The notes below the pieces were generated by a model that did no database searches, had not been told where the DNA came from, and saw only the letters and a program-made list of their open reading frames with translations. Shown here piece by piece: positions 17,271 to 26,211 of a stretch of DNA of 64,000 bases. Source of the stretch: an uncultured Lachnospiraceae bacterium. Its GTDB lineage: Bacteria > Bacillota > Clostridia > Lachnospirales > Lachnospiraceae. Both the position numbers and the translations under genes were made by a program. Each line of letters opens with the position of its first letter. Within the stretch, counting starts at the first letter, position 1. Location: assembly GCA_947574135.1 (NCBI GenBank), contig CANPIM010000004.1, forward strand, positions 1 to 64,000, in the 5' to 3' direction.

Positions 17271-18455
17271 ATGAAGGTTTTAGTTTGCAATGCAGGCAGC
17301 ACTTCCTTAAAATTCAAGCTTTTCCAGATGCCTGGGGATCAGGTTCTGGCCGAGGGCAAGGTGGAACGGGTGGGCAGCCATGACAGCGCCATCTACCACT
17401 TTAAAAAGCCGGACGGCTATAAAATTTACCGGGAGGGACTCTGCATTCCCACCTACACCCAGGGCATTCAGATGTTTCTGGACTGTCTTTTGGACCAGGA
17501 GAAGGGCGTTCTCAAAAGCTTAAATGAGCTGGAGCGGGTGGGCTTTAAGACCGTTCTCTCCAAGGGCCACTACGGCATCCATGAGCTGACCCCGGCGGTC
17601 TTAAAGGGTATGGAGGATTACCTGGTGGTGGCGCCGGCTCACAATATTCCCTATCTGGAGGCCATTCGCCAGTTCCAGGTCCTGACGCCTCAGGCCATGC
17701 TGGTAGGCGTCTTTGAGACTGCCTTCCACACCACCATTCCCCTGGAGCGGAAAATGTACGGCATTCCCTACGAATGGTATGAAAAGTATGGCATTGAGCG
17801 GCTGGGCTACCACGGAGCCTCCCACGGTTATGTGGCAGACACTCTGACAGAGATGTACGGAAGCACGGGAAAGGCTATCTCCTGCCATCTGGGAGGCAGC
17901 GGCTCTCTCTGCGCCATTGACAACGGAAAGAGTGTGGACACCAGCTTTGGCCTCTCCCTCCAGGCCGGCCTTATCCAGTCCAATCGAAACGGGGATATGG
18001 ATCCCTTTATCATTCCTTTCCTGGAAAAGGAAGGGCTGTCTCTGGATGAGATTCTGGAGGGCCTAAGCAAACGGGGCGGCCTTTTGGGCATTTCCGGGGT
18101 CAGCAATGACCTGCGGCTGGTGGAGGAGGCGGCGGACCAGGGAAATTCCCGGGCAGCTCTGGCCATTGACGTATTCTGCAACGGTATTATCCGCTATATC
18201 GGCTCCTACTATGCAGAGCTTGGAGGACTTGACCACCTGGTATTTACCGGCGGCATCGGGGAGCACAGCGCCACTGTCCGGCAAAAGGTTTGCGATTCCT
18301 TAAAGCATATGGGGATCTGGCTGGATCTGGCTAAGAATCTTTCTTACACGGAAAACGCCCTGATCTCTGTCCCGGACTCTCCTGTCGCCATTCATGTGAT
18401 TCCCGCCAATGAGGAGCTTGGCGTGGCACGGAAAACCTACGGATGTCAGGCATAA
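17271..18455 (+). CDS. divergent acetate/propionate kinase family protein
   Basis: ASKHA-fold acyl kinase (394 aa, normal length) that would interconvert an acyl phosphate plus ADP with a carboxylate plus ATP. Conserved: CNAGSTSLKF, His124 (APAHN), His181 (GYHGASHGYV), CHLGGSGSLCAIDNGKS, the Arg of NRNGDMDP (239) and the C-terminal NEEL. Changed against classical AckA: the Arg of the GHRVVHGG motif is Lys93 in GFKTVLSKG, and the catalytic Asp of FDTAFH is Glu149 (FETAFH). The adenine-side motifs are kept, so it may phosphorylate another acid, or be slow. No phosphotransacetylase gene is nearby. Good AAAGGAG site; stands alone with its own promoter and terminator. Confidence 0.85.
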   Translation: MKVLVCNAGSTSLKFKLFQMPGDQVLAEGKVERVGSHDSAIYHFKKPDGYKIYREGLCIPTYTQGIQMFLDCLLDQEKGVLKSLNELERVGFKTVLSKGHYGIHELTPAVLKGMEDYLVVAPAHNIPYLEAIRQFQVLTPQAMLVGVFETAFHTTIPLERKMYGIPYEWYEKYGIERLGYHGASHGYVADTLTEMYGSTGKAISCHLGGSGSLCAIDNGKSVDTSFGLSLQAGLIQSNRNGDMDPFIIPFLEKEGLSLDEILEGLSKRGGLLGISGVSNDLRLVEEAADQGNSRAALAIDVFCNGIIRYIGSYYAELGGLDHLVFTGGIGEHSATVRQKVCDSLKHMGIWLDLAKNLSYTENALISVPDSPVAIHVIPANEELGVARKTYGCQA

Positions 18456-18470
18456 AAAGGGTATAAAAAG

Positions 18471-18516
18471 GGCCAGCGCGTAAAGGATCCTTTTCCTGTA
18501 CGTTCTGGCCTTTTTT
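18471..18516 (+). terminator. terminator after the acetate-kinase-like gene
   Basis: GGCCAG...CTGGCC hairpin (arms 18471-18481 and 18500-18510, imperfect inside) with six T directly after. Confidence 0.85.
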
Positions 18517-18537
18517 AACCATTCTTCCTGGAATTTT

Positions 18538-18867
18538 TTACAATCCTTCCCTGTGCTCCGCCTGCTCGTTCTTAATCTCCCAATGAATCAGGAAGGTTAG
18601 GGCGGCCCGCAGGGCAATGATGCTGGCCACAATCATGATCTCTGACATTTCCCGGACAATCACTGTACGCAGCACCTCGCTGCCCAGCTTAAACTCCAGC
18701 CCCATGGCCATGCCCTTGGCCAGATTCAGCCGGGTGAGAGGCTCATGGCGGATATAATCTATAATCCCCCGAATGCCGGAGGCAATGATCACCAGCACTC
18801 CCACAAACTCAAACAGCAAAATAGCTGCGTCCACCAGTATATTCAACCATTCATGAAACATCTCCAT
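18538..18867 (-). CDS. DUF1622 membrane protein
   Basis: A 109-residue protein with three predicted helices (about 8-30, 60-75, 78-95) and the family core GMAMGLEFKLGSEVLRTVIVRE. Function unknown. It is the last gene of the FtsEX-CtpA cluster, 40 bases after ctpA on the same strand. The homologues are also short and found in many bacteria. Confidence 0.8.
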   Translation of the reverse strand: MEMFHEWLNILVDAAILLFEFVGVLVIIASGIRGIIDYIRHEPLTRLNLAKGMAMGLEFKLGSEVLRTVIVREMSEIMIVASIIALRAALTFLIHWEIKNEQAEHREGL

Positions 18868-18907
18868 GGCTCCTCTTACGCTCCCTTTCTCGCCTCTCCC
18901 TGGCTTT

Positions 18908-20146
18908 TTATCTCAGCTTCTCCCGAATCACATCCATGGCGGTCTGCAGCTGATTATCCTCCTCATGGGTAATCACAGCCTTCCCACGCAGCTCCTCCGC
19001 AAGCTCCACCTCCACATCCGGCGCAATGCCCACATCGTGGATATCGTTTCCGTTGGGCGTGTAATATTTGGATATGGTAAGCTTTATAGCTGTACCGTCC
19101 TTGAGCTGGAAGGGCTGCTGCACGATTCCCTTTCCATAGGTCTGGGTTCCCACAATGGTTCCCACCCCGTAATCCTTGATGGCGCCGGCAAAAATCTCCG
19201 AAGCGCTGGCGCTGTTTCCGTTTACCAGCACCACCAGAGGCTGATCAAAAGAATGCTCTGCATCCGAATAGACCTCGCTTCGGTTTCCGTGCTTATCCTC
19301 CGTGTAGACAATCAGGCCCTCCGGCAGCAAGAGATCCGCCATGGCTGTTACAGCCCGCACCACGCCGCCGCCATTGTTCCGCAGATCAATAATCAGGCCC
19401 TGCATACCCTGGCCCTTTAATTGCTCTATAGCCGCCTCAAACTGTCCGCTGGTCACAGTGTCAAACTCGCTGACGGCAATATAGCCGATCTGGTCATCCA
19501 GCATCTCGGCCTCCACCGTGGGCACCTCTATGGGACGGCGCTCCACATCCATCTCCAGATATTCCGGTTCTCCGTCCCGAACCATAGTCAAATGCACGGT
19601 GGTGCCCTCCGGCCCCTTGATCTCTGACACCAGCTTGGTAAGATCCTGACCTGTGGCCTCCACTCCCTCCACTGCATAGAGAAGGTCTCCGGGCCGCATC
19701 CCCGCTTCCATGGCTGGGAATCCCTCGTAAACCTTTACCACACTGATAATTCCCGTCTGCATGCTCTGGGAAAACATGGCTCCGATGCCGCAATAGCTGC
19801 CATTGCTGCTGTCCAGAAGGCTCTCAAACTCCTCGGCGGAATAGTACGCCGCGTAGGGATCCGACAAGCCGTAGATCAGACCTGTATACAGGTAGTTTTC
19901 CACATACTCCTGGTCCACCTCATCCAGAAAATTCTGGTTGATAATCTCCTCCATTTCCTCCAGCTTTTCATATACAGAGGCATTGGTCACGTCCAACTGC
20001 CCCTCCTCCTTTTTGCTAAGACCTGAAAACAGGCCCCCGTCCGGAAACAGCCACACCTGAAAGCCTAAAAACAAAACCAGTACCACGGCAAGCGTGGCAC
20101 CAATTCCGCAAAAAATACCCTTTCGAAATAAATTCTGCTCGTCCAT
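18908..20146 (-). CDS. C-terminal processing peptidase, S41 family
   Basis: Membrane-anchored serine protease facing outward (412 aa). A helix at about 12-30, a helical N-terminal region, PDZ domain (about 115-200) and the S41 domain with the Ser/Lys pair: Ser314 in NSASASEIFAG and Lys339 in TYGKG, with Gln343 four residues on. CtpA/CtpB proteins cut C-terminal regions of envelope or signalling proteins; in Bacillus CtpB acts in sporulation signalling. It follows the M23 hydrolase in the FtsEX cluster, so it may trim that system. Start at 20146 with AGAGG upstream. Confidence 0.94.
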   Translation of the reverse strand: MDEQNLFRKGIFCGIGATLAVVLVLFLGFQVWLFPDGGLFSGLSKKEEGQLDVTNASVYEKLEEMEEIINQNFLDEVDQEYVENYLYTGLIYGLSDPYAAYYSAEEFESLLDSSNGSYCGIGAMFSQSMQTGIISVVKVYEGFPAMEAGMRPGDLLYAVEGVEATGQDLTKLVSEIKGPEGTTVHLTMVRDGEPEYLEMDVERRPIEVPTVEAEMLDDQIGYIAVSEFDTVTSGQFEAAIEQLKGQGMQGLIIDLRNNGGGVVRAVTAMADLLLPEGLIVYTEDKHGNRSEVYSDAEHSFDQPLVVLVNGNSASASEIFAGAIKDYGVGTIVGTQTYGKGIVQQPFQLKDGTAIKLTISKYYTPNGNDIHDVGIAPDVEVELAEELRGKAVITHEEDNQLQTAMDVIREKLR

Positions 20147-20225
20147 AGATTCCTCTTCTTAGCTCCTTTTTATAAGCATACGCAATTTTCTTCTGTCCAA
20201 TACCTCCCATGTAGCCACCGGCCCG

Positions 20226-21665
20226 TTAACTCACGTAACCCTGGGGATTCACATAGGTGCCGTTTTTGATCACGCCAAAGTGGAGATGGGGTCCTGTAGA
20301 ATAGCCGGTGGAGCCCACGGCCCCGATGGTATCCCCCTTGTTCACCTGCTGACCCGCAGACACATACAGGGCGGAGCAGTGCATATACACCGTGGACAGA
20401 CCGCCTCCGTGGGAGATCACAATGTAATTTCCCGCAGAGTTGCTGTAAGCCGCCGTTGTCACCACCCCGGAGCTGGATGCCACAATAGCCGAACCCGAAG
20501 GAGCCCCAATATCAATCCCCTTGTGGTTAGTGGAGGCTCCCGCAATGGGCGCTTCCCGGTTTCCAAAGCCACAGGTAATCCGATGGCTGGCAGGGCAGGG
20601 CCAGATAAGGCCCGAGGCGCCTCCGTCGCCGTCATTGGCCCCTGCATTGGCCGCGGCTGCAGCCGCAATGGCGGCCTCCGCCTGCTCCAAAGCCTTTTCC
20701 TGCGCCAATAGCTGTTTTTCATAATCCTTGGCATCCGCCGAGGCCTCATTGATGAGATTTTGATAACTGGCAATCTCCTGGGTCTTAGTCTGGATCAGCA
20801 GATCCACGGCCGCCTTCTGCTCTGCCAGTCCCTCCGACAGAGTCTCCAGCTCCTCCTCCTGCTGCTCCAGCTCTACTTTATAGGCCGCCACACTGTCCTT
20901 GATGGCAATGTATTCATCCAGCATGTTTCTGTCATACTGATTCATCTGGGAAATATAATCAATTCTGCTGAGCATATCGGAAATGCTCTGGGAGGTCAAT
21001 ATGGTTTCCAGATAAGACATGCTTCCGTTTTCGTACATATATTGAATCCGGATCTTCATGTTTTCATATTGGGTGTCTGCCGTATTCTGGGCCTCTGTAA
21101 GCTCCAGCTGCGTGGCCTCAATGTCCTCCTTCTTTTGGCGGATCTCTTCTTCCACCTTCTCAATCTCTGCCCCCAGATTTTTGGCCTCCGCGTCAAGCTT
21201 GTTGATATAGCTCTGGAGATTGCTCTTGGACTGCTCCAGCTCCTCAATGCGATCCTTTACAGAGCCAATGCTGTCTTTAATGTTGTCAATCTTATCCAAC
21301 AGATCCTTGCGCCTCTGCTCCAGCTCGCTGGTGTCGATCTTGGGCCTGGCGGTACCCTTAGAGCCGCTTTCCCCACTGCCGGAGGAACCGCTGCCGCCTT
21401 CACTGCTGCCGGAAGAACCGCTGCCGCCACCTTCACTGCTGCCAAAGGAACCGCTGCCGCCTTCACTGCTGCCACCGGGAGAATCGCCTCCGCTGTCACC
21501 AGAAGTGCTTCCGCCCTCTTCCCCCGTACTGATAACGGCGCCTCCCTCTGTCTCTGTGGCCCACACCCGCAAGCCGGCCAGCAAAACCGGCAGCAGCAAA
21601 AGAGCCATGCCCCGGTAAAGCCCCGGCTTCCATCTCTTCAAAAACTGGTTTTTACCCATTTCCAT
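20226..21665 (-). CDS. M23 murein hydrolase with coiled coil, FtsEX partner type
   Basis: Secreted peptidoglycan endopeptidase of the EnvC/CwlO-like type (479 aa). Signal or anchor segment at about 18-35, a Gly/Ser/Glu low-complexity stretch (50-103), two long coiled coils (about 112-200 and 250-335), an Ala-rich hinge, and a C-terminal LytM domain with zinc ligands His381 and Asp385 (NHKGIDIG) and the catalytic pair His429 (YMHC) and His460/His462 (GPHLHFG). Located directly after ftsX on the same strand. In other bacteria FtsEX binds the coiled coil and switches the hydrolase on; the same is inferred here. Confidence 0.92.
   Translation of the reverse strand: MEMGKNQFLKRWKPGLYRGMALLLLPVLLAGLRVWATETEGGAVISTGEEGGSTSGDSGGDSPGGSSEGGSGSFGSSEGGGSGSSGSSEGGSGSSGSGESGSKGTARPKIDTSELEQRRKDLLDKIDNIKDSIGSVKDRIEELEQSKSNLQSYINKLDAEAKNLGAEIEKVEEEIRQKKEDIEATQLELTEAQNTADTQYENMKIRIQYMYENGSMSYLETILTSQSISDMLSRIDYISQMNQYDRNMLDEYIAIKDSVAAYKVELEQQEEELETLSEGLAEQKAAVDLLIQTKTQEIASYQNLINEASADAKDYEKQLLAQEKALEQAEAAIAAAAAANAGANDGDGGASGLIWPCPASHRITCGFGNREAPIAGASTNHKGIDIGAPSGSAIVASSSGVVTTAAYSNSAGNYIVISHGGGLSTVYMHCSALYVSAGQQVNKGDTIGAVGSTGYSTGPHLHFGVIKNGTYVNPQGYVS
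21357..21518 (-). repeat. Gly/Ser/Glu low-complexity repeat in the M23 protein
   Basis: Residues 50-103 consist of short GGSGSSGSSE-type repeats coded by near-identical DNA blocks. Probably a flexible spacer after the signal peptide. Confidence 0.8.
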
Positions 21666-21703
21666 CCTCTTTTGTCTCTTGCCTGCAAAGGTATCTCTGT
21701 TTT

Positions 21704-22612
21704 TTACACCCGCAGATGCTTGCGGATCGTGAAGAAGCTGCCGAAAAATCCGATTCCCACTCCCAGAAGCATGCCTGTGGGCAGCAAAATCTCAAACAGC
21801 TCATTCACCGGAAGGAATTTCATAAATCCGGTGAGAAGATTAAACTGTTCCTCCAAATACCCGGTAAGGGAATTGTAGAGATAATACAAAAGCCCCAGAG
21901 GCAAAGCAGCTCCAATGAGACCGATTAAAATACCCTCCACCACAAAGGGCGCCTTGATAAAGGAATTGGTGGCCCCGATAAGCCGCATAATGGCAATCTC
22001 TTCCTTGCGCACGGCGATTCCGATGGTGACCGTATTGCTGATAAGGAACACGGACACACACAGGAGCAGGAGAATCACTGCAATGGAAATATATCCCACC
22101 AGCAGGTTAAAGTTGGACAGAATATCCGCCACCTCCTGGGAGGCCCGCACCCGGCGCACGCCCTCCAGGGATTCAATATATGTCACCAGATCCGCCTGCA
22201 GAGACACATCATTCAGGTATACCTCATAGTGGGCGTAATCCACCAGGGGATTATCGTCTGCAAAGCCCTCCGCCAGCTCCGGCCGCTCTGCAAAGTAGAC
22301 CCCCTTAAAGGAATCCCAGGCCTGCTCCGGGGTCACAAACTGTACGCTGGCCACTCCGTCCCGGGTCTTGATCTCCTCTCCCACAGCATCCATGATCTCC
22401 TGGGAGGTCCCCTTCTCAAAATACACGATCATGGTCACGGCTTCCTCTGCTTCCCGCACAATGGACTGAAAATTCTGTACCACGGCAAAAAAGATCCCAA
22501 AGAGAAAGATACAGGCCGACATGGTGGCGATGGACGCCAGGGAAAACATCTTATTTCTCCAAATATTCTTAAGGCCCTGCTTCAGGCAGTAGCCAATGGT
22601 ACTAATCCGCAT
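21704..22612 (-). CDS. ftsX: cell division ABC transporter permease FtsX
   Basis: Membrane half of FtsEX (302 aa). Helix 1 at about 22-45 (MFSLASIATMSACIFLFG), a large extracellular loop (about 50-165) that contacts the hydrolase, then three helices in the MacB-like FtsX domain with RKEEIAIMRLIGATNSFI. Start chosen at 22612 (MRISTIGYCLKQGLKNIWRN), the usual FtsX beginning; it overlaps the end of ftsE by 11 bases. The complex is thought not to transport but to transmit ATP hydrolysis to peptidoglycan hydrolases. Confidence 0.95.
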   Translation of the reverse strand: MRISTIGYCLKQGLKNIWRNKMFSLASIATMSACIFLFGIFFAVVQNFQSIVREAEEAVTMIVYFEKGTSQEIMDAVGEEIKTRDGVASVQFVTPEQAWDSFKGVYFAERPELAEGFADDNPLVDYAHYEVYLNDVSLQADLVTYIESLEGVRRVRASQEVADILSNFNLLVGYISIAVILLLLCVSVFLISNTVTIGIAVRKEEIAIMRLIGATNSFIKAPFVVEGILIGLIGAALPLGLLYYLYNSLTGYLEEQFNLLTGFMKFLPVNELFEILLPTGMLLGVGIGFFGSFFTIRKHLRV

Positions 22613-23288
22613 ACGTATACCCAGCCTGTCGCTCGTCATGCACGATGACGCCTTTATCCAGCACAATGACCCGTTTCTTCATCTCGTCTACGATTTCCTG
22701 GTTGTGAGTTACCACCACCACCGTGGTTCCCCGCTCGTTAATAATCTCCAGAAGCCGCATAATCTCCTTGGAGTTCTTGGGATCCAGATTTCCCGTGGGC
22801 TCGTCAGCCAGAAGAATCTTGGGACTGTTTACCAGCGCCCGGGCTAAAGCCACCCGCTGCTGCTCTCCTCCGGAAAGCTGCCGGGGAAAGGACTTGTATT
22901 TCTCCGCCAGTCCCACCAGAGAAAGCATGGCCGGCACATTCTTCCGGATCTGCTTTGTGGGGGTGATTACCACCCGCTGGGCAAAGGCAATATTATCATA
23001 GACATTTCGATCCTTTAACAGCCGGAAGTCCTGAAACACCACCCCCAGCATGCGGCGATACTTGGGAATGGCCCGGTTCTTCATGCGCCCCAGGGTGATC
23101 CCGTTTACCTTAATGGTTCCCGAGGTGGGCTCCAGCTCCTTTAGCAGAAGCTTTATGAGCGTGGATTTTCCGGAACCGCTGCTTCCTGTGATAAAGACAA
23201 ACTCTCCCTTATCAATGTGCAGACTGATCCCGTTTAATGCGTGGGTACCCTTGGCATAGGCCTTTGTCACATTGTCCAAATCAATCAT
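22602..23288 (-). CDS. ftsE: cell division ATP-binding protein FtsE
   Basis: ATPase of FtsEX (228 aa, standard). Walker A GSSGSGKST, Q-loop VFQDFRLL, signature LSGGEQQR, Walker B ILLADEPTGNLD and the switch His in VVTHN. Cytoplasmic, partners with FtsX encoded next. Lies 26 bases after the PucR-type regulator, which probably heads the same transcript. Confidence 0.97.
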   Translation of the reverse strand: MIDLDNVTKAYAKGTHALNGISLHIDKGEFVFITGSSGSGKSTLIKLLLKELEPTSGTIKVNGITLGRMKNRAIPKYRRMLGVVFQDFRLLKDRNVYDNIAFAQRVVITPTKQIRKNVPAMLSLVGLAEKYKSFPRQLSGGEQQRVALARALVNSPKILLADEPTGNLDPKNSKEIMRLLEIINERGTTVVVVTHNQEIVDEMKKRVIVLDKGVIVHDERQAGYTYAD

Positions 23289-23313
23289 TTCTTGTGCATT
23301 CCTCCTGATGTGC

Positions 23314-24402
23314 TTAGTAATCCAGAGTCTCCATATACTTCATGTATTTTACTACCATCAGGGCAATCTTAAAGGTAATGGCATCCTCAAACACCCGCAG
23401 ATCGAGACCCGTGCTCTTCTGCAGCTTATCCAGGCGGTATACCAGGGTATTCCGGTGAATGTACAGCTGCCGGGAGGTCTCCGAGACGTTCAGGCTGTTC
23501 TCAAAGAATTTGTTGATAGTAATCAGAGTCTCCTCGTCAAAGTCGTCGGGGGATTTTCCCTCAAAAATCTCCCGAATAAACATTTTACATAAGGGAATGG
23601 GCAGCTGATAGATCAGACGTCCTATCCCTAAAGCGCTATAGGCAATGATATCCCTGTCATCAAAGAAAATCTTGCCCACGTCCAGAGCCATCCGCGCCTC
23701 CTTGTAAGAGCGGGACACCTCTTTAATCTCATTCACAATGGTTCCATACGCAATATGTACGGACTCCTCTCCCTCCCCCAAAAGCAGATCCTTGATCACC
23801 TTTGCGGTTTTATGCAGATCCCCGTATCCCTCATTGGGACCCACCTCCCGGACCACAATAATATTTTTCTCATCCACTGCCGTGATAAAATCCTTGGACT
23901 TGGGCCCAAAAAGAGTGCGCACGCTCTCCAGGGCGTTGATGTCCTTGTCATGGCCGGTCTCAATGAGAAATACCCCCCGGCGCACATCCGTCTGGATATG
24001 CAGCTTCTTGGCCCGGTTGTAGATATCTACCAGCAGCAGATTATCCAGGAGCAGGTTCTTGATAAAGTTATCCTTGTCGAACCGCTCCTTGTAAGCCACC
24101 AGCAAATTCTGAATCTGAAATGCAGCAATTTTCCCCACCATATACACATCATCGCTGCCGCCGTTAGCCAGCAGGATATATTCCAGCTGATTTTCATCAA
24201 AAACCTTAAAAAACTGATAGCCCTGGATCACCTGACTATCCGCAGGAGAATCAATGAAAGCCAGCACGGAGCCTGTATAGGTCTCCGCCTCCGGAAAGGT
24301 TGATGCCAATACCTTCCCCTCCGTATCAATGACACACAGATCAATTCTCGTAATTCCCTTTAAGCCCTCAATGGTGTTTTGAAGTATCTGGTTTGAAATC
24401 AT
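23314..24402 (-). CDS. PucR/CdaR-type helix-turn-helix regulator
   Basis: Cytoplasmic transcription regulator (362 aa). N-terminal sugar-diacid-recognition-like sensory region (about 1-130), a central GGDEF-like fold, and a C-terminal PucR-type HTH (about 295-355, FFENSLNVSETSRQLYIHRNTLVYRLDKL). Homologues of this type often stand directly upstream of ftsE in Clostridia, so control of the envelope operon is likely; the ligand is unknown. No DNA site could be assigned. Confidence 0.85.
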   Translation of the reverse strand: MISNQILQNTIEGLKGITRIDLCVIDTEGKVLASTFPEAETYTGSVLAFIDSPADSQVIQGYQFFKVFDENQLEYILLANGGSDDVYMVGKIAAFQIQNLLVAYKERFDKDNFIKNLLLDNLLLVDIYNRAKKLHIQTDVRRGVFLIETGHDKDINALESVRTLFGPKSKDFITAVDEKNIIVVREVGPNEGYGDLHKTAKVIKDLLLGEGEESVHIAYGTIVNEIKEVSRSYKEARMALDVGKIFFDDRDIIAYSALGIGRLIYQLPIPLCKMFIREIFEGKSPDDFDEETLITINKFFENSLNVSETSRQLYIHRNTLVYRLDKLQKSTGLDLRVFEDAITFKIALMVVKYMKYMETLDY

Positions 24403-24542
24403 AACTCTCCGCTCCTTTGCTCATATACCGTTGTGCATATCGCTGCATTTCCAAATCCTGCGTTTTAGAAATTTCACTAAAAAATATCCCCCATTTTTCA
24501 GCAAAACGAAAATACCTAACTTATATATTAATGCAAAACCAC

Positions 24543-24593
24543 AAAAAAAGAAAGAGGAAATACAAATATTTTTATGCACTTCCTCTCTTTTTT
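24543..24593 (-). terminator. terminator after the YitT gene
   Basis: Hairpin of AAAAAAGAAAGAGGAA with TTCCTCTCTTTTTT (two bases bulged) in the 24403-24639 gap; on the minus strand it ends in a T run. The rest of the gap is AT-rich with nothing recognised. Confidence 0.65.
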
Positions 24594-24639
24594 GGGAATT
24601 TCCGGAAATATTTTCTCTGTGCATTGTTCACATATATTT

Positions 24640-25509
24640 CTAAGGACAATATTCCTGGAAGCCCTCCCCCAAAACCTCCCTGGCATCCGTCACAATCACA
24701 AAGGCCTTGGGGTCCTCCCGAAGGACCAGTCCCTTTAGCGTCACAATCTCCCGCCGGGAAACCACGCAGTAGAGCATCTGCCGGGTCTGGCCGGAATACA
24801 TGCCTGTGGCGGCTATCCCTGTAACGCCCCGTCCCAAATGCTCCATAAGCACAGCGGCCACCCTGGGCGGGTCCTCCGTGACAATAAAGGCAGCCTTGGA
24901 GAATTTCCGGCCCTCAATAATGCCGTCGGAGATTTTGGAAACCAGATAGATGGCAATGATGGCGTACATGGCCACATGGATGCCAAAGAGGAAGGCGCCT
25001 CCTATGACCACCAGGGCGTCAACCACCTGCATAATGTCCGAGATGGTGTAATGGGGCATGTATTTCTGGATAATGGCAGCCACCAGATCCGTTCCCCCTG
25101 TGGTAGCCTGGGCCAAAAACACCAGCCCAATCCCCGCGCCGCTTATCACTCCGCCAAACAGGGCCGTCAGCACATAATCCCCCGGGGACAGAGGTACCAC
25201 CGGCAGCAGGGCCAGCCAGGCCGACAGAGCCAGGGTAGCCACCAGAGTCCTGGCAATATATCCCAGTCCCCGCTGCCTGGCCGCCACCACAAAAATGGGA
25301 ACATTTAACACCAGGTTGGTCAGACCCAGGGAAATGCCGCCCTCCACATAGGGGGCCGTCAGATCCTTGATAATAATGGCCAGACCGGATACCCCGCCGG
25401 TTACCATTCCCGCCGGGTCATAGATGGAGCTGATGGCAAAGGCCATAAGGCCTGTTCCGGCAAAAATCAGCATATAATCCAGAATCACCTGTTTTCCAAA
25501 TTGTTTCAT
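24640..25509 (-). CDS. YitT family membrane protein (DUF161/DUF2179)
   Basis: A 289-residue protein with about five hydrophobic helices (DUF161, about 10-200; YDPAGMVTGGVSGLAI is the family start) and a C-terminal cytoplasmic DUF2179 domain (about 210-285, AATGMYSGQTRQMLYCVVSRRE). Homologues are common in Firmicutes, several per genome, with no proven activity. It is a single gene ended by its own terminator. Confidence 0.9.
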   Translation of the reverse strand: MKQFGKQVILDYMLIFAGTGLMAFAISSIYDPAGMVTGGVSGLAIIIKDLTAPYVEGGISLGLTNLVLNVPIFVVAARQRGLGYIARTLVATLALSAWLALLPVVPLSPGDYVLTALFGGVISGAGIGLVFLAQATTGGTDLVAAIIQKYMPHYTISDIMQVVDALVVIGGAFLFGIHVAMYAIIAIYLVSKISDGIIEGRKFSKAAFIVTEDPPRVAAVLMEHLGRGVTGIAATGMYSGQTRQMLYCVVSRREIVTLKGLVLREDPKAFVIVTDAREVLGEGFQEYCP

Positions 25510-25665
25510 AGCTTTTCTCCTACTTTAAAATCCCTGCGCCATAGCACAAAAGGGGAAAATCCCTTGGCGACTTTCCCATTATTTTTCACCTCTGCCCCTG
25601 CAATTATGCGGCATAAAGCCCTTTCCTTGCTCATACATTATAATAATCAATTTCAGGAGGCGTCT

Positions 25666-26205
25666 ATGAACTCCAAAACCAAAATCGTAGTCCTTCGCAT
25701 GAAGGAATTAATCTATACGGGCATCTTCGTACTGCTGGGAATCCTGCTGATTGTCCTGCTGGTCACCATGTTTGCTCCGGGAAGAAAGGGGAAAGAGCCT
25801 GCCTCACCCGTAGAGGTAAAGGAGGAACAAAGCCTGTACCGTCCCGGCCTGTACACGGCCTCCATTATGCTTGGGGGCAATTCCATTGATTTGGAAGTAA
25901 CCGTGGAAAAAGATTACATAGCCTCGATCCGCCTGGTAAACCTGGATGAGACCATTACCACCATGTATCCCCTGATGCAGCCGGCTCTGGAGAACCTGAC
26001 CACCCAGATTTACAGCTCCCAGTCTCTGGATAATATCACGTATCCGGAGGAAAATCAATATACCTCCATGGTAATTCTGGATGCCATAAAGACGGCTCTG
26101 GAAAAGGCAAAGCTAAAGGACGGGGAGGAGCCAGAGGAAAAAACCGGCGCCTCGGAAGGGAAAGACGCCGGAAACAACAGCACCAAAAAAGATACCACAG
26201 ATTAA
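25666..26205 (+). CDS. membrane-anchored protein with FMN-binding-like domain
   Basis: A 180-residue protein: one membrane segment (about 15-35), then a domain that follows the FMN_bind pattern (GLYTASIMLGGNSIDLEVTVEKDYIASIRLVNLDETI split over about 62-100, then QSLDNI and a helix VILDAIKTALEKAK), then a hydrophilic Glu/Lys tail. The SGAT threonine motif that carries covalent FMN is not present; YPEENQYTS stands there. It may bind no flavin. The start at 25666 has a perfect AGGAGG. Convergent with the broken AraC gene, whose full-length end lies only seven bases away. Confidence 0.65.
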   Translation: MNSKTKIVVLRMKELIYTGIFVLLGILLIVLLVTMFAPGRKGKEPASPVEVKEEQSLYRPGLYTASIMLGGNSIDLEVTVEKDYIASIRLVNLDETITTMYPLMQPALENLTTQIYSSQSLDNITYPEENQYTSMVILDAIKTALEKAKLKDGEEPEEKTGASEGKDAGNNSTKKDTTD

Positions 26206-26211
26206 GCACCC

